Below, piece by piece: positions 9,531 through 23,482 of a stretch of 64,000 nucleotides of DNA (the stretch's first letter is position 1; every line of letters starts with the position of its first letter). Both the position numbers and the translations under genes were made by a program. Source of the DNA: Ramlibacter aurantiacus. Its GTDB lineage: Bacteria; Pseudomonadota; Gammaproteobacteria; Burkholderiales; Burkholderiaceae_C. A model generated the notes under the pieces. The model was given only the letters and a program-made list of their open reading frames with translations, ran no database searches and was not told the origin of the DNA. Where the stretch lies: assembly GCF_016722895.1 (NCBI RefSeq), contig NZ_JAEQNA010000002.1, positions 124,001-188,000 on the forward strand. Direction: 5' to 3'.

Positions 9531-10904
9531 ATGCTCACCTTGCTCGCCTTCATCGTCGCCCTGGGGCTGCTCATCACCGTGCACGAGTACGGGCACTACC
9601 GCGTGGCGGTGGCCTGCGGTGTGAAGGTGCTGCGGTTCTCGGTCGGCTTCGGCAAGCCGCTGGCCCGCTGGAAACCGCGCCGCCAGCGCCCCGGGCAGGA
9701 CACCGAATTCGTCATCGGCGCGCTGCCTTTGGGCGGCTTCGTGCGGATGTTGGACGAGCGCGAGGGCTCGGTCGCGCCCGAGGAGCGGCACCTCGCGTTC
9801 AACACCCAGCCCCTGCGCTCGCGGGCGGCCATCGTCGCCGCCGGTCCGCTGGCCAACCTGTTGATGGCCGTGCTGTTGTACGCGCTCGTGAGCTGGTGGG
9901 GCGTGCAGGAGCCGCGTGCCGTGCTGGCCAGCCCGGTGGCCGGGTCGGTCGCGGACCGTGCCGGGCTGCGCGGCGGCGAGGTGGTCGAATCCGCCGGATT
10001 CGCCGATGCCTCGGTCGAGCCGATGGCCTCGTTCGAGCAGCTGCGCTGGCTGCTGACCCAGGGAGCCCTGGAGCAGCGCGATGTGCGCCTGCAGGTGCGC
10101 GAGGAGGGGCGCTCATCGCAACGAGAATTGGTCCTGCCGCTGGGCGAGATGCAAGTTCGTGACGCCGATGCCGCGCTGTTCCGCCGCATCGGCATCGTTG
10201 GCCCGTGGACGCGCCCCGTGCTCGGCGAACTGGTCCCGGGCGGGGCCGCCGAGCGCGCCGGGCTGCGCGAGGGCGACGAGGTGTTGTCGGCGGGCTCGCA
10301 GCGCATCTCCGACGGCCAGCAGTTGCGCCAGTGGATCCGCGGCCAATTGAAGGGGGCGGAGCCGATCGAGTCGGAGTGGCGCGTGCTGCGCGATGGGCGC
10401 GAGCTGACCCTGGCGGTGCGGCCCGACCTGGCCAACGATCGGGAAGGGCCGGTGGCGCGCATCGGGGCCTACGTGGGCGCCGCGCCCGACATGGTGACCG
10501 TGCAGCGCGGCCCGCTCGAAGGGCTGTGGCATGGTGTCTCGCGCACCTGGGAGGTGTCCGTGCTCACCGTCAAGATGATCGGGCGCATGGTGATCGGCCA
10601 AGCCTCCCTCAACAACCTCAGTGGCCCCCTGACCATCGCCGACTACGCGGGCAAGTCGGCCAGCCTGGGGCTCACGCAGTACCTGGTGTTCCTGGCCTTG
10701 ATCAGCGTGAGCCTGGGCGTGCTCAACCTGCTGCCGCTGCCCGTCCTCGACGGAGGTCACCTGATGTACTACCTTTGGGAGGCCGTGACGGGCAGGAGTG
10801 TGTCGGACATCTGGATGGAGCGGTTTCAGCGAGGGGGCGTGGCTGTGCTGCTGGTTATGATGTCGATCGCGCTGTTCAACGACGTGACGCGCCTTTTCGG
10901 ATAA
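9531..10904 (+). CDS. rseP: Site-2 (RIP) zinc metalloprotease RseP
   Basis: Inner-membrane protease that cleaves the anti-sigma factor RseA and remnant signal peptides, releasing sigma-E. The 457-residue protein has HEYGH at residues 18-22 in the first membrane helix, two central PDZ-like regions (around ERAGLREGDEV and a more divergent first one), and the third zinc ligand in NLLPLPVLDGGHL near the C-terminus. It sits just before bamA and skp, which are sigma-E targets in E. coli, so regulation by envelope stress is likely but not seen directly. Confidence 0.96.
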   Translation: MLTLLAFIVALGLLITVHEYGHYRVAVACGVKVLRFSVGFGKPLARWKPRRQRPGQDTEFVIGALPLGGFVRMLDEREGSVAPEERHLAFNTQPLRSRAAIVAAGPLANLLMAVLLYALVSWWGVQEPRAVLASPVAGSVADRAGLRGGEVVESAGFADASVEPMASFEQLRWLLTQGALEQRDVRLQVREEGRSSQRELVLPLGEMQVRDADAALFRRIGIVGPWTRPVLGELVPGGAAERAGLREGDEVLSAGSQRISDGQQLRQWIRGQLKGAEPIESEWRVLRDGRELTLAVRPDLANDREGPVARIGAYVGAAPDMVTVQRGPLEGLWHGVSRTWEVSVLTVKMIGRMVIGQASLNNLSGPLTIADYAGKSASLGLTQYLVFLALISVSLGVLNLLPLPVLDGGHLMYYLWEAVTGRSVSDIWMERFQRGGVAVLLVMMSIALFNDVTRLFG

Positions 10905-10964
10905 CAACCAGCCGGCATTCCGGCCGCGGCAGTGACGGCGCTGGCACGGCCTCCCACTGAATCC

Positions 10965-13259
10965 ATGAAGAAATATTTCAAGCGCTTTCGCGCGCGTACC
11001 TGGGCGGGCGTGATGGCGCTGACGCTGGCCGCGCAGGTCTGGGCAATCGATCCGTTCACCGTCCGCGACATCCGCGTGGAAGGCCTGCAGCGGGTCGAGC
11101 CGGGCACGGTCTTCGCCTCGCTGCCGTTCCGCGTCGGCGACCAGTACACCGATGACAAGGGCACTGCCGCCATCCGCGCGCTCTTCGGGCTGGGCCTGTT
11201 CAAGGACGTGCGGCTGGAAGTCTCCGGCGACGTCCTGGTGGTGGTGGTCGAGGAGCGCCCCACCGTGGCCCAGGTCGATTTCGTCGGCACCCGTGAATTT
11301 CCCAAGGACGTCCTGACCAAGGCGCTGCGCGATATCGGCCTGGCAGAGGGCCGCGCCTTCGACCAGGCGTTGGCCGATCGAGCCGAGCAGGAGCTGAAGC
11401 GCCAGTACATCAGCCGCGGCCTCTACGGCGCCGAGGTGGTCACCACGGTCACGCCGCTCGAGCGCAACCGGGTGAACCTCACCTTCTCGGTCACCGAGGG
11501 CGAGCCCGCCCGCATACGCGAAATCCGGGTGGTCGGCAACCAGACGTTCCCCGACTCGACCCTGCTTGGTTTGATGGAGCTGGATACCGGCGGCATCCTC
11601 AGCTGGTACACCAAGTCCGACCGCTATTCGCGCGCCAAGCTCAACGCTTCGCTGGAGGCGCTGCGTTCGTACTACCTGCAGCGCGGCTTCCTCGAGTTCC
11701 GCATCGACAGCACCCAGGTGGCGCTCACGCCGGATCGGCGCGAGATCAGCATCACCGTCAACGTCACCGAAGGCGAGCGCTTCGTGGTCAGCGGCGTGCG
11801 CCTCGAAGGCAACTTCCTCGGCCGCGAGGACGAATTCAAGTCGCTGATCACCATCCAGCCGGGCGAGCCCTACAACGCCGACCAGGTGGCGGCCACCACC
11901 AAGGCCATCAGCGACTACTTCGGCAACTTCGGCTATGCCTTCGCGCAGGTCGAGGCCCGACCCGACATCGACCGCAGCACCAACCGCGTGCAGCTGGTGC
12001 TGGCCGCGGAGCCCCAGCGCCGCGTCTATGTGCGCCGCATCAACATCGCCGGCAACGTGCGCACGCGCGACGAGGTGATCCGCCGCGAATTTCGACAGCT
12101 CGAATCGAGCTGGTACGACATCGAGCGCATCCGCCGATCACGCGATCGCGTCGACCGGCTCGGCTTCTTCCGCGACGTGAACATCGAGACGGCAGAAGTG
12201 CCCGGCGCGCCCGACCAGGTCGACCTGGTCGTCGAGGTGACCGAGAAGCCCACCGGCAGCCTGCAGCTGTCGGCCGGCTTCTCCAGCGCCGAGAAGCTGG
12301 CGCTGGGGTTCGCGGTGCGGCAGGAGAACGCCTTCGGGTCAGGCAATTACCTGAGCCTGGATGTCAACACCAGCAAGTACAACCGCACCTTGTCCCTGAC
12401 CACGGTCGATCCGTACTTCACGATCGACGGCATCTCGCGACGCCTGGAGGCCTACTACCGCAAGTCACGGCCGTACGAGGAGCAGGGCGGCAACTATTCC
12501 CTGGCCACCATGGGCGGCGCCGTGCGTCTGGGCGTGCCTTTCAGCGAAGAGGACACCGTCTTCTTCGGCATCGGCGTCGAGAGCACCGAGATCCAGCCGG
12601 GCACCAACATCCCCGCGGCCTACCTGGCCTACGCCGAGCGCTTCGGCTTCCGCAGCACGGCCATCCCGCTCACCCTGGCCTGGAGCCGCGACGACCGCGA
12701 CAGCGCCCTCGTGCCCACCCGTGGACGCCTGCAGCGACTCAGCGGCGAACTGGGGCCGTTCGCCGACGCGCGGTACTGGCGCGCCAACTACCAGATCACG
12801 CAGTTCGTGCCGTTCACACGGCAGTACACGCTGGGCCTGAACGGCGAGATCGGCTGGGGAGATGGGCTTGGCGGCCGCGACTTCCCCGTGTTCAAGAACT
12901 TCTATGCCGGTGGCCTGGGATCCGTGCGCGGCTTCACCCAGGGCACGCTGGGCCCCCGCGACATCACGGGAGCCACCCTGGGTGGTGCCAAGAAGATCGT
13001 GCTGAACGCCGAAGTGTCCGCGCCGTTTCCCGGTGCCGGCAACGATCGGACGCTGCGCATGTTCGCCTTCGGCGACGTGGGCAACGTCTTCGGACAGGAC
13101 CAGACGCCGTCGCTGTCCGACCTGCGCACATCGGTGGGCGTGGGGGTGGCCTGGATCTCGCCGCTCGGGCCGCTGCGGCTGGTCTTCGCCCAGCCCGTGC
13201 GCAAGGAGCCAGGCGATAGAATCCAGCGAATTCAATTCCAGATCGGGACTTCGTTCTAA
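10965..13259 (+). CDS. bamA: Outer membrane protein assembly factor BamA
   Basis: Core of the BAM complex that folds beta-barrel proteins into the outer membrane. The 764-residue precursor has an N-terminal signal peptide ending near AQVWA, then five POTRA repeats (residues about 25-420), then a 16-stranded barrel with the conserved VRGF loop motif in GLGSVRGFTQG and a C-terminal aromatic residue (QIGTSF). The start at 10965 removes an in-frame N-terminal extension lacking signal-peptide character. The stop overlaps the skp start (TAATG). Confidence 0.97.
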   Translation: MKKYFKRFRARTWAGVMALTLAAQVWAIDPFTVRDIRVEGLQRVEPGTVFASLPFRVGDQYTDDKGTAAIRALFGLGLFKDVRLEVSGDVLVVVVEERPTVAQVDFVGTREFPKDVLTKALRDIGLAEGRAFDQALADRAEQELKRQYISRGLYGAEVVTTVTPLERNRVNLTFSVTEGEPARIREIRVVGNQTFPDSTLLGLMELDTGGILSWYTKSDRYSRAKLNASLEALRSYYLQRGFLEFRIDSTQVALTPDRREISITVNVTEGERFVVSGVRLEGNFLGREDEFKSLITIQPGEPYNADQVAATTKAISDYFGNFGYAFAQVEARPDIDRSTNRVQLVLAAEPQRRVYVRRINIAGNVRTRDEVIRREFRQLESSWYDIERIRRSRDRVDRLGFFRDVNIETAEVPGAPDQVDLVVEVTEKPTGSLQLSAGFSSAEKLALGFAVRQENAFGSGNYLSLDVNTSKYNRTLSLTTVDPYFTIDGISRRLEAYYRKSRPYEEQGGNYSLATMGGAVRLGVPFSEEDTVFFGIGVESTEIQPGTNIPAAYLAYAERFGFRSTAIPLTLAWSRDDRDSALVPTRGRLQRLSGELGPFADARYWRANYQITQFVPFTRQYTLGLNGEIGWGDGLGGRDFPVFKNFYAGGLGSVRGFTQGTLGPRDITGATLGGAKKIVLNAEVSAPFPGAGNDRTLRMFAFGDVGNVFGQDQTPSLSDLRTSVGVGVAWISPLGPLRLVFAQPVRKEPGDRIQRIQFQIGTSF

Positions 13260-13768
13260 TGTCATATCTGACTCGCCAGTGGCTTGCCTGCCTGCTCGGT
13301 CTTGCGGTGCTCGCCGCTCCGGCCGTCGCGCAGGAATTCCGCGTCGGCTTCGTCAACACGGATCGGATCTTCCGCGAGGCCAACAGCGCCAAGGCTGCAC
13401 AGACCAAGCTCGAGCAGGAGTTCTCCCGTCGCGAGAAGGAGCTCAACGAACTCGGCAACACGCTGAAGGCCGCTTCCGAGAAGTTTGAGCGCGAGGCGCC
13501 CACCTTGTCCGAGAGCCAGCGCACGGCGCGGCAGCGCCAGTTGATCGAACAAGACCGTGACTTCCAGCGCAAGCGCCGCGAATTTCAAGAAGACCTGAAC
13601 GCGCGCAAGAGCGAAGAGCTTCAGCAGGTGCTCGACCGCGCGAACCGCGTGGTGCGCCAGGTGGCCGAGCAGGAAAAATACGACCTCATCCTTCAAGAGG
13701 CCGTCTACATCAACCCCAAGCACGACATCACCGAGAAGGTGATCAAGGCGCTCAACGCGAGCAAGTGA
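13259..13768 (+). CDS. skp: Periplasmic chaperone OmpH/Skp
   Basis: Trimeric periplasmic chaperone that carries unfolded outer-membrane proteins to BamA. The 169-residue precursor has a signal peptide with a probable cleavage after AVA (residue 24), then [15 protein letters not shown], then long charged helices forming the tentacle coiled coils, and a C-terminal [18 protein letters not shown] strand region. It is translationally coupled to bamA by a 1-base overlap, in keeping with their joint role. Confidence 0.95.
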   Translation: MSYLTRQWLACLLGLAVLAAPAVAQEFRVGFVNTDRIFREANSAKAAQTKLEQEFSRREKELNELGNTLKAASEKFEREAPTLSESQRTARQRQLIEQDRDFQRKRREFQEDLNARKSEELQQVLDRANRVVRQVAEQEKYDLILQEAVYINPKHDITEKVIKALNASK

Positions 13769-13769
13769 G

Positions 13770-14744
13770 GTGGCGCTCGCTCTGGGCGATCTCATCGCCG
13801 AGCTGGGCGGCGAACTGCACGGCGACCCTGCGGCCGTCGTGCGGGGGCTGGCGCCCCTGGAGTCCGCAACGTCCGCGGACCTGAGCTTCCTCAGCAATCC
13901 ACGCTACCGCGCGCAGTTGCGCGACTCGCAGGCCGCCTGCGTGATCGTGGCCCCGGCCCTGCTGGACGAGGCCTGCGCGCGCGGCCCGGCCATTGCCGTG
14001 GCCGACCCCTACCTCTATTTCGCTCGAGTCACCCAGCTGTGGAAGCGCAAGGTGCTGGGCCTGGGCATGGTGCCCGGCGTCCATCCCAGCGCGGTGGTCC
14101 ACCCCGACGCGGTCGTTGATCCGACGGCGGCCATCGGGCCGTTGTGCGTCGTGGAGCGCGGCGCGCGCATCGGCGCCGGCACCGAGTTGAAATCCCGGGT
14201 CACCGTCTCCGAGCGCTGCGTGATCGGCGAGCGCTGCATCCTGCATCCTGGCGTGGTGATCGGGGCCGACGGATTCGGCCTGGCACCGCACGAGGGCGCC
14301 TGGGAGAAGATCGAGCAGCTCGGCGCGGTGCGCATCGGCAACGACGTCGAGATCGGCGCCAACACCTGCATCGACCGTGGCGCCCTGGCCGACACGGTGA
14401 TCGAGGACGGCGTCAAGCTCGACAACCTGATCCAGATCGGCCACAACGTGCGCATCGGCCGCCACACGGCCCTGGCGGGTTGCGCGGGCGTGGCCGGCAG
14501 CACCACCATTGGCGCGCACTGCACCATCGGAGGCCGCGCCGGCCTGGTCGGCCACATCTCCATCGCCGACCATGTGCATATCTCCGCGGCCACGGTGGTC
14601 ACCCGTTCGATCACCAAGCCCGGCCACTACACCGGCGTGTTTCCGCTGGACGATCATGCGGCGTGGGAAAAGAACGCCGCGACCCTGAAGCAGCTGCATG
14701 CCTTGCGCGACCGGCTCAAGGCCCTCGAGAAGAACAGACCATGA
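13770..14744 (+). CDS. lpxD: UDP-3-O-(3-hydroxyacyl)glucosamine N-acyltransferase
   Basis: Adds the second acyl chain in lipid A synthesis (third committed step). The 324-residue protein has an N-terminal uridine-binding domain ([13 protein letters not shown]) and a long left-handed beta-helix of hexapeptide repeats, with the catalytic His in [12 protein letters not shown]. The start is GTG at 13770, one base after the skp stop; no nearer ATG preserves the N-terminal domain. Its stop overlaps the fabZ start. Confidence 0.96.
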   Translation: MALALGDLIAELGGELHGDPAAVVRGLAPLESATSADLSFLSNPRYRAQLRDSQAACVIVAPALLDEACARGPAIAVADPYLYFARVTQLWKRKVLGLGMVPGVHPSAVVHPDAVVDPTAAIGPLCVVERGARIGAGTELKSRVTVSERCVIGERCILHPGVVIGADGFGLAPHEGAWEKIEQLGAVRIGNDVEIGANTCIDRGALADTVIEDGVKLDNLIQIGHNVRIGRHTALAGCAGVAGSTTIGAHCTIGGRAGLVGHISIADHVHISAATVVTRSITKPGHYTGVFPLDDHAAWEKNAATLKQLHALRDRLKALEKNRP

Positions 14745-15190
14745 TGGACATCCACCAGATCCTGAAGCAGTTGCCGCATCGCTACCCCATCTTGCTGGTG
14801 GACCGCGTCGTGTCGCTGGAAAAAGGGCGCAGCATCCGCGCCTTGAAGAACGTCACCATCAACGAGCCTTTCTTCACCGGGCATTTTCCGCACCGGCCGG
14901 TGATGCCGGGCGTGCTCATCCTCGAGGCGATGGCCCAGGCCGCTGCGCTGCTGTCCTTCGAGACCGAAGGCCTCACGCCCGACGACCAGACCATGTACTA
15001 CTTCGCCGGCATCGATGGCGCGCGCTTCAAGCGCCCGGTCGAGCCCGGTGACCAACTGGTGATGGACGTCACGCTCGAGCGCGCCAAGGCTGGCATCTTC
15101 AAGTTCAAGGGCGTCACCAGGGTGGACGAGGAGCTGGCTTGCGAGGCCGAGCTCATGTGCACCATCCGGCGCATCAGCGCGGGCGCATGA
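14741..15190 (+). CDS. fabZ: (3R)-hydroxyacyl-ACP dehydratase FabZ
   Basis: Dehydrates beta-hydroxyacyl-ACP in fatty acid elongation and competes with LpxA for hydroxymyristoyl-ACP. The 149-residue hot-dog protein has [13 protein letters not shown], the active-site His in [13 protein letters not shown] and the catalytic Glu in LILEAMAQ. Two adjacent ATGs at 14741 and 14744 are possible; both overlap or abut the lpxD stop. The stop overlaps the lpxA start (ATGA). Confidence 0.97.
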   Translation: MMDIHQILKQLPHRYPILLVDRVVSLEKGRSIRALKNVTINEPFFTGHFPHRPVMPGVLILEAMAQAAALLSFETEGLTPDDQTMYYFAGIDGARFKRPVEPGDQLVMDVTLERAKAGIFKFKGVTRVDEELACEAELMCTIRRISAGA

Positions 15191-15975
15191 TCCACGCCAC
15201 CGCGATCGTCGAGGACGGCGCGCGCATCGACCCGACGGTGTCGATCGGCGCCTACAGCGTCATCGGGCCTCACGTGACCATCGGCGCCGGCACCACGGTC
15301 GGCCCGCACTGCGTCATCGAAGGTCACACGACGATCGGGTGCGGCAACCGCATCTTCCAGTTCTCCTCCCTGGGCGCCGTGCCGCAGGACAAGAAGTACG
15401 CGGGCGAGCCCTGCGAGCTGGTGATAGGCGACCGCAACACCATCCGCGAGTTCTGCACCTTCAATATCGGTTCGCCGGGCGGCGGTGGCATCACGCGCAT
15501 CGGCGACGACAACTGGATCATGGCCTACGTGCACCTGGCCCATGACTGCCTCGTCGGCAACCACACCATCTTCGCCAACAACTCCCAGCTGGCCGGCCAT
15601 GTGGAGGTGGGCGACTGGGCCATCCTCGGCGGCTTCACCGTCGCGCACCAGTTCATCCGCATCGGCGCGCACGCCATGACGGCCATGTGCTCGCTGCTGT
15701 TCGCCGACCAGCCGCCCTTCGTCATGAGCCAGGGCCAGCCGGCGCAGGCGCGGTCGATGAACTACGAAGGGCTGCGGCGCCGCGGGTTCTCGCCGGCGCG
15801 CATCGCCGCCGTGAAGGCCATGCACAAGGCGCTGTACCGGGACAACCTCACGCTCGACCAGGCGCGTGCCCGCATCGGTGAGCTGGCTTCTGACACGCCC
15901 GAGGCGGCGCCCGACGTGCAGCTCATGCTCGACTTCCTCTCCGGCGTGTCGCCGCAGCGCGGCATCGTGCGATGA
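15187..15975 (+). CDS. lpxA: Acyl-ACP--UDP-N-acetylglucosamine O-acyltransferase
   Basis: First step of lipid A synthesis: transfers 3-hydroxyacyl from ACP to UDP-GlcNAc. The 262-residue protein matches the E. coli length. It has hexapeptide repeats from residue 2, catalytic-region residues His116 and His119 in [12 protein letters not shown], and the C-terminal helical domain with [11 protein letters not shown]. The ATG at 15187 overlaps the fabZ stop. It also overlaps lpxB by 4 bp. Confidence 0.97.
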   Translation: MIHATAIVEDGARIDPTVSIGAYSVIGPHVTIGAGTTVGPHCVIEGHTTIGCGNRIFQFSSLGAVPQDKKYAGEPCELVIGDRNTIREFCTFNIGSPGGGGITRIGDDNWIMAYVHLAHDCLVGNHTIFANNSQLAGHVEVGDWAILGGFTVAHQFIRIGAHAMTAMCSLLFADQPPFVMSQGQPAQARSMNYEGLRRRGFSPARIAAVKAMHKALYRDNLTLDQARARIGELASDTPEAAPDVQLMLDFLSGVSPQRGIVR

Positions 15976-17117
15976 ACGCCGCGCCGCGGCTGGCCATGGT
16001 CGCGGGCGAAGTCTCCGGCGACCTGCTCGCCGGTCTCCTGCTCGGCGGGCTGCGGCAACGCTGGCCGGCCTTGTCGGCCAAGGGCATCGGCGGCCCCCGG
16101 ATGGCGCAGCATGGCTTCGAGGCCTGGTGGCCGTGCGAGAAGCTCGCGGTGCGGGGCTACGTCGAGGTGTTGCGGCACTACCGCGAAATCGTGGGCATCC
16201 GCCGGCAGCTCAGGGAGCGTTTGCTCACCGACCGGCCGGACCTATTCATCGGCGTGGATGCCCCCGACTTCAACCTCGACCTCGAAGCCGGGTTGAAGGC
16301 TTCGGGGATCCGCACGGTGCATTTCGTCTGTCCCTCGGTGTGGGCCTGGCGTGCCAGCCGCCTGCAGAAGATCCGCCGCAGCGTGGACCACATGTTGTGC
16401 ATCTTTCCCTTCGAGCCCGATCTGCTCGCGCGCGAAGGCATCGCATCCACCTACGTCGGGCACCCCCTGGCCAGCGTCATCCCGCAGGTGCCCGACCAGG
16501 CGGCCGCGCGTCGGGCGCTCGGCCTGCCCGGCCAGGCCGAGGTGCTGGCCGTGCTGCCGGGCAGCCGGGCCTCGGAAGTGCAGTACCTGGCCGACGTGTT
16601 CTTCGCGGCGGCGCGGCGCGTGCAGCAGGCCCGCCCCGGGCTGCATGTGGTGGTGCCGGCCGTGCCCGCGCTGCGCCCGGCCATCGGGCAGGCCGCGCGC
16701 CGCGCCGGTATCGATGCCGGGCTGCACATCGTCGAGGGCCGCTCGCATGAAGCCCTGGCCGCCTGCGACGTGACCCTCATCGCCAGTGGCACCGCCACGC
16801 TGGAGGCGGCGCTGTTCAAGCGGCCCATGGTCATCGCCTACCGCATGCATGCCATCAGCTGGCACATCATGCGCCGGCAGGCGCTGCAGCCCTGGGTCGG
16901 ACTGCCCAACATCCTGTTGCGCGACATGGCCGTGCCGGAATTGCTGCAGGGCCAGGCGAATCCCGGGCGACTGGCGTCGGCGCTCTTGGAATGGTTCGAA
17001 TCGCCTGACAGAATCGCGGCCGTCCAGGAGAAATTCAGCGCGCTGCACCACGAGTTGCGGCGTGACACGGCCCAACTCGCCACCGATGCCATCCAGCAAG
17101 TCCTCTCCCCGGCCTGA
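15972..17117 (+). CDS. lpxB: Lipid-A-disaccharide synthase
   Basis: Condenses UDP-2,3-diacylglucosamine with lipid X to form the lipid A disaccharide at the inner leaflet. The 381-residue GT19 enzyme shows the N-terminal [13 protein letters not shown], the [11 protein letters not shown] segment, [23 protein letters not shown] and [13 protein letters not shown], all standard for LpxB. It starts within the lpxA stop and its 3' end overlaps rnhB by 32 bp. Confidence 0.97.
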   Translation: MNAAPRLAMVAGEVSGDLLAGLLLGGLRQRWPALSAKGIGGPRMAQHGFEAWWPCEKLAVRGYVEVLRHYREIVGIRRQLRERLLTDRPDLFIGVDAPDFNLDLEAGLKASGIRTVHFVCPSVWAWRASRLQKIRRSVDHMLCIFPFEPDLLAREGIASTYVGHPLASVIPQVPDQAAARRALGLPGQAEVLAVLPGSRASEVQYLADVFFAAARRVQQARPGLHVVVPAVPALRPAIGQAARRAGIDAGLHIVEGRSHEALAACDVTLIASGTATLEAALFKRPMVIAYRMHAISWHIMRRQALQPWVGLPNILLRDMAVPELLQGQANPGRLASALLEWFESPDRIAAVQEKFSALHHELRRDTAQLATDAIQQVLSPA

Positions 17118-17772
17118 ACCGTTTGGCCGTACGCGCACCCGCCGTCCTTCGCAGGCCCGCCTGGACTGGGACCCCATCGGCCTGGTGTGCGGCGTCGACG
17201 AAGCCGGCCGCGGGCCGCTGGCCGGCCCGGTGGTGGCGGCGGCGGTGATCCTGGACGACGGCAGGCGCATCCGCGGCCTGGCCGACTCCAAGGTGCTCAC
17301 ACCGCTCAAGCGCGAGCGTCTATACGACCAGATCATGGCCAAGGCACTGTGCTGCTCGGTCGCCATGGCCAGCGTCGAGGAGATCGAGCAGATCAACATC
17401 TTCCACGCGACCATGCTGGCCATGAAGCGCGCCATCGAAGGCCTGCGCCTGAAGCCGGCCAAGGTGCTGGTGGATGGCAACCGGCTGCCAAAGATCGACG
17501 TGCTCGCCGAGGCGATCGTCGGGGGCGACGCCATCGTCAAGTCCATTTCGGCTGCGTCCATCCTGGCCAAGGTCCATCGCGACCGGCTGTGCCTGGACCT
17601 GCACGAGGAATTCCCGCAGTACGGCTTCGCCGCGCACAAGGGCTACAGCACCCCCGAACATCTGGAGGCGCTGCGGGTGCATGGCGCGTGCCGACACCAC
17701 CGCCGGCACTTCAGCCCGGTGGCCGCCACCTTCCAGGGTGGGCCGGACGCCCCCGGGCTGCTGGCCGCATGA
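17086..17772 (+). CDS. rnhB: Ribonuclease HII
   Basis: Cleaves RNA in RNA/DNA hybrids and at misincorporated ribonucleotides. The 228-residue protein has the active-site pattern [16 protein letters not shown] (Asp, Glu), [16 protein letters not shown] and [13 protein letters not shown], which together supply the acidic residues of type 2 RNases H. The ATG at 17086 lies inside lpxB, giving a 32-bp overlap; no in-frame ATG, GTG or TTG was noticed between it and the conserved core. The final ATGA is shared with the next gene. Confidence 0.95.
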   Translation: MPSSKSSPRPEPFGRTRTRRPSQARLDWDPIGLVCGVDEAGRGPLAGPVVAAAVILDDGRRIRGLADSKVLTPLKRERLYDQIMAKALCCSVAMASVEEIEQINIFHATMLAMKRAIEGLRLKPAKVLVDGNRLPKIDVLAEAIVGGDAIVKSISAASILAKVHRDRLCLDLHEEFPQYGFAAHKGYSTPEHLEALRVHGACRHHRRHFSPVAATFQGGPDAPGLLAA

Positions 17773-18548
17773 CCGACGCCCCGGTCTCGCACATCAGCTC
17801 GCGCGACAACGCCTGGCTCAAGACCCTCAGGCGCCTCGCCCAGGACAGCACCGCCTACCGCAAGCTCGGCCAGGTCTGGATCGAGGGTGACCACCTGTGC
17901 CGCGCACTGCTGGCCCGTGGCCATCGACCCGAGGTGGCGGTCTTCTCGGCCGCGGTCTGGGCCCGGGCCGGTCATGAATGGACCGGCTGCGCCCCGCGCA
18001 TCCTCGTGGTGGCCGACGAGCTCTTCGTCCACCTGAGCGGCCTCGAGTCGGCCGCCGGCATGGGATTCGTCCTGCCGCTGCCGTCATCGCCACCGGTCGA
18101 CCCTCGGATGGCCACCGTGGTCCTGGACCGCTTGCAGGACGCAGGCAACGTGGGCGCCATCCTGCGCTGCGCCGCGGCGTTCGGCTTCGGCCAGGTGCTG
18201 GCGCTCAAGGGCACGTCGGCCATCTGGTCACCCAAGGTGCTGCGCGCCGGCATGGGCGCGCACTTCGGCCTGCGCCTGGTCGAATCGGCCACGCGGGAGC
18301 AGGTGAAGGCGCTGCAGGTGCCCATCCTGGCGACGAGTTCGCACCACGGCGAGTACCTGCACCGCAGCCGGCTGCCATGGCCCTGCGCCTGGGTCTTCGG
18401 CCATGAAGGGCAGGGCGTCGGCGAGGAGTTGGCCGCGCTGGCGCGGGCCCGGGTGCGCATCATCCAGCCTGGTGGCGAAGAGTCGCTGAACGTGGCCACG
18501 GCGGCGGCCATCTGCCTGCACGCGAGCGCTGCGGCGCACGGCTCCTGA
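17769..18548 (+). CDS. SpoU-family (TrmH-type) RNA methyltransferase
   Basis: A SAM-dependent 2'-O-ribose methyltransferase of the SPOUT class acting on tRNA or rRNA; the target is not identified. The 259-residue protein has an N-terminal RNA-binding segment ([17 protein letters not shown]) and the SPOUT knot with motif 1 [32 protein letters not shown] (motif 2) and [14 protein letters not shown] (motif 3). It overlaps the rnhB stop by 4 bp and ends the long envelope operon. Confidence 0.92.
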   Translation: MTDAPVSHISSRDNAWLKTLRRLAQDSTAYRKLGQVWIEGDHLCRALLARGHRPEVAVFSAAVWARAGHEWTGCAPRILVVADELFVHLSGLESAAGMGFVLPLPSSPPVDPRMATVVLDRLQDAGNVGAILRCAAAFGFGQVLALKGTSAIWSPKVLRAGMGAHFGLRLVESATREQVKALQVPILATSSHHGEYLHRSRLPWPCAWVFGHEGQGVGEELAALARARVRIIQPGGEESLNVATAAAICLHASAAAHGS

Positions 18549-18585
18549 AGACCCGCGCGGGGGCGGGTCAACCGGGTCCGAAGGC

Positions 18586-18591
18586 TATAAT
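18586..18591 (+). promoter_or_regulatory. carA -10 promoter element
   Basis: An exact TATAAT lies 126 bp upstream of the chosen carA start, in the 168-bp spacer after the methyltransferase gene. No convincing -35 hexamer sits 16-18 bp upstream, so the promoter may depend on an activator or be weak. The leader of about 120 nt could allow pyrimidine or arginine control, which is known for carAB in other bacteria, but no specific operator was recognised. Confidence 0.6.
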
Positions 18592-18716
18592 CAAGGGCTT
18601 TCCCGCAAACCCGTACGCCTAGCGCGCATCGCAGCCAATTCCCTGAACAAAAGCAGTCTCGAGGGCCCGCTCTCGACAAGCGTTTGGGCGTACCCGTCAC
18701 TCATTCGGAGATCCCA

Positions 18717-19889
18717 GTGCTTTTGTCTCAACAGGCTCAGCAGCCTCCCGCCATCCTGGCGCTCGCAGACGGCACGGTCTTTATTGGCAATTCGATCGGG
18801 GCCCCCGGCTCCACCACCGGAGAGGTCGTGTTCAACACCTCCCTCACCGGTTACCAGGAAATCCTCACCGACCCCAGCTACGCGCGGCAGATCGTGACCC
18901 TCACGTATCCGCACATCGGCAACTACGGGGTCAACGAAGAGGACGTCGAAGCCAGCAAGGTCCACGCCGCCGGCCTCATCATCCGTGACCTGCCGCTGGT
19001 GGCCTCCAACTTCCGCGAGAGTCTCACGCTGTCCGAGTACCTGCGGCGCGAAGGCACCGTGGGCATCTGCGACATCGACACCCGCAAGCTCACGCGCATC
19101 CTGCGCACCCACGGCGCGCAGAACGGCTGCATCGTCGCCCTCGACAGCGGCCAGGAAGTCACGCCCGGCGTCATCGAGCGTGCGGTGGCCGAGGCGCGCA
19201 AGGCGCCCTCCATGAGTGGCCAGGACCTCGCCCGGGTGGTGTCGGTCGCCAAGCCCTACGACTGGACCGAAACCGAGTGGCAGCTCGGCACCGGGTACGG
19301 CAAGCTGGAGAACCCGCGTTACCACGTGGTGGCCTTCGACTACGGCGTCAAGAAGAACATCCTTCGCATGCTCGCCGAGCGCGGCTGCAAGGTCACCGTG
19401 GTGCCGGCGCAAACGCCGGCCTCCGAAGTCAAAAAGCTCAACCCTGATGGCGTCTTCCTGTCCAACGGCCCCGGCGACCCCGAACCGTGCGACTACGCGG
19501 TCGATGCCACGCGCGAGCTGATCGAGGACGGCTACCCCACCTTCGGCATCTGCCTGGGCCACCAGCTGATGGCGCTGGCATCGGGCGCCAGAACCTTCAA
19601 GATGAAGTTCGGCCACCACGGCGCCAACCACCCGGTGAAGGACCTGGACAACGGCCGCGTCTCCATTACCAGCCAGAACCACGGCTTCGCGGTCGATGAG
19701 AAGACCCTCCCGGCCAACCTGCGTCCCACGCACGTGAGCCTGTTCGACGGCACCCTGCAGGGCCTGGCCCGCACCGACAAGCCCGCCTTCTGCTTCCAGG
19801 GCCACCCCGAAGCCTCGCCCGGCCCGCACGACATCGGCTACCTGTTCGACCGCTTCACCAGTTTGATGGACCAGAAGGCCAGGGATTAG
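18717..19889 (+). CDS. carA: Carbamoyl-phosphate synthase small subunit
   Basis: Glutamine amidotransferase subunit delivering ammonia to CarB for carbamoyl phosphate, the shared precursor of arginine and pyrimidines. The 390-residue protein has the N-terminal [33 protein letters not shown], and the class I GATase domain with nucleophile Cys in GICLGHQLM and the His-Glu pair in [12 protein letters not shown] chose the GTG at 18717 because GGAG stands 6 nt before it; an in-frame TTG at 18684 would add 11 residues. carB follows after 97 bp. Confidence 0.96.
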   Translation: MLLSQQAQQPPAILALADGTVFIGNSIGAPGSTTGEVVFNTSLTGYQEILTDPSYARQIVTLTYPHIGNYGVNEEDVEASKVHAAGLIIRDLPLVASNFRESLTLSEYLRREGTVGICDIDTRKLTRILRTHGAQNGCIVALDSGQEVTPGVIERAVAEARKAPSMSGQDLARVVSVAKPYDWTETEWQLGTGYGKLENPRYHVVAFDYGVKKNILRMLAERGCKVTVVPAQTPASEVKKLNPDGVFLSNGPGDPEPCDYAVDATRELIEDGYPTFGICLGHQLMALASGARTFKMKFGHHGANHPVKDLDNGRVSITSQNHGFAVDEKTLPANLRPTHVSLFDGTLQGLARTDKPAFCFQGHPEASPGPHDIGYLFDRFTSLMDQKARD

Positions 19890-19942
19890 GCCGACGCTTC
19901 GCCCCATGCACGACGCCTGGGATGAAGCTCTCCTTCCCTCGC

Positions 19943-19970
19943 CCCCAGACCCCAGTCCCCAGTCCCCAGC
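19943..19970 (+). repeat. Four tandem heptamers in the carA-carB spacer
   Basis: Four consecutive 7-bp units CCCCAGA, CCCCAGT, CCCCAGT, CCCCAGC end 16 bp before the carB ATG. The region just before the ATG has no clear ribosome-binding site. The unit is short enough for slipped-strand copy changes, which would change the spacer length but not any reading frame. Confidence 0.75.
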
Positions 19971-19986
19971 CCCTGGACTTTCCCCA

Positions 19987-23253
<3,267 letters not shown>

Positions 23254-23482
23254 CGCGAACGCCGACAGCGACGAGGGCCGGCCGCGGATGATGCGTGGCG
23301 GAGATCGCCCCCGCTTGGCGTTGGCGGCAGATCGCATCCGGGACCCCGGGGCAGTTGCTGTCGACGCTGGCCCCGGGAACCTGCCGGGCACCAGGATCGC
23401 GCCGGCCAGCTTCGCCATCGCCAAGGACACCTCATGCCCTCGAGGTACGCTTGCACGCCTTGCGAGAGAACATGCTGTTTGT

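Noticed and set aside
18684..18716. Upstream TTG start for carA
   Set aside because: It lacks a ribosome-binding site, whereas the GTG at 18717 has GGAG 6 nt before it and gives the usual N-terminus.
23254..23482. Possible small gene or terminator between carB and paralog 1
   Set aside because: No frame with protein-like features and no hairpin with a T-tract; an imperfect CCCCGGGG-type inverted repeat near 23344-23381 is not convincing.
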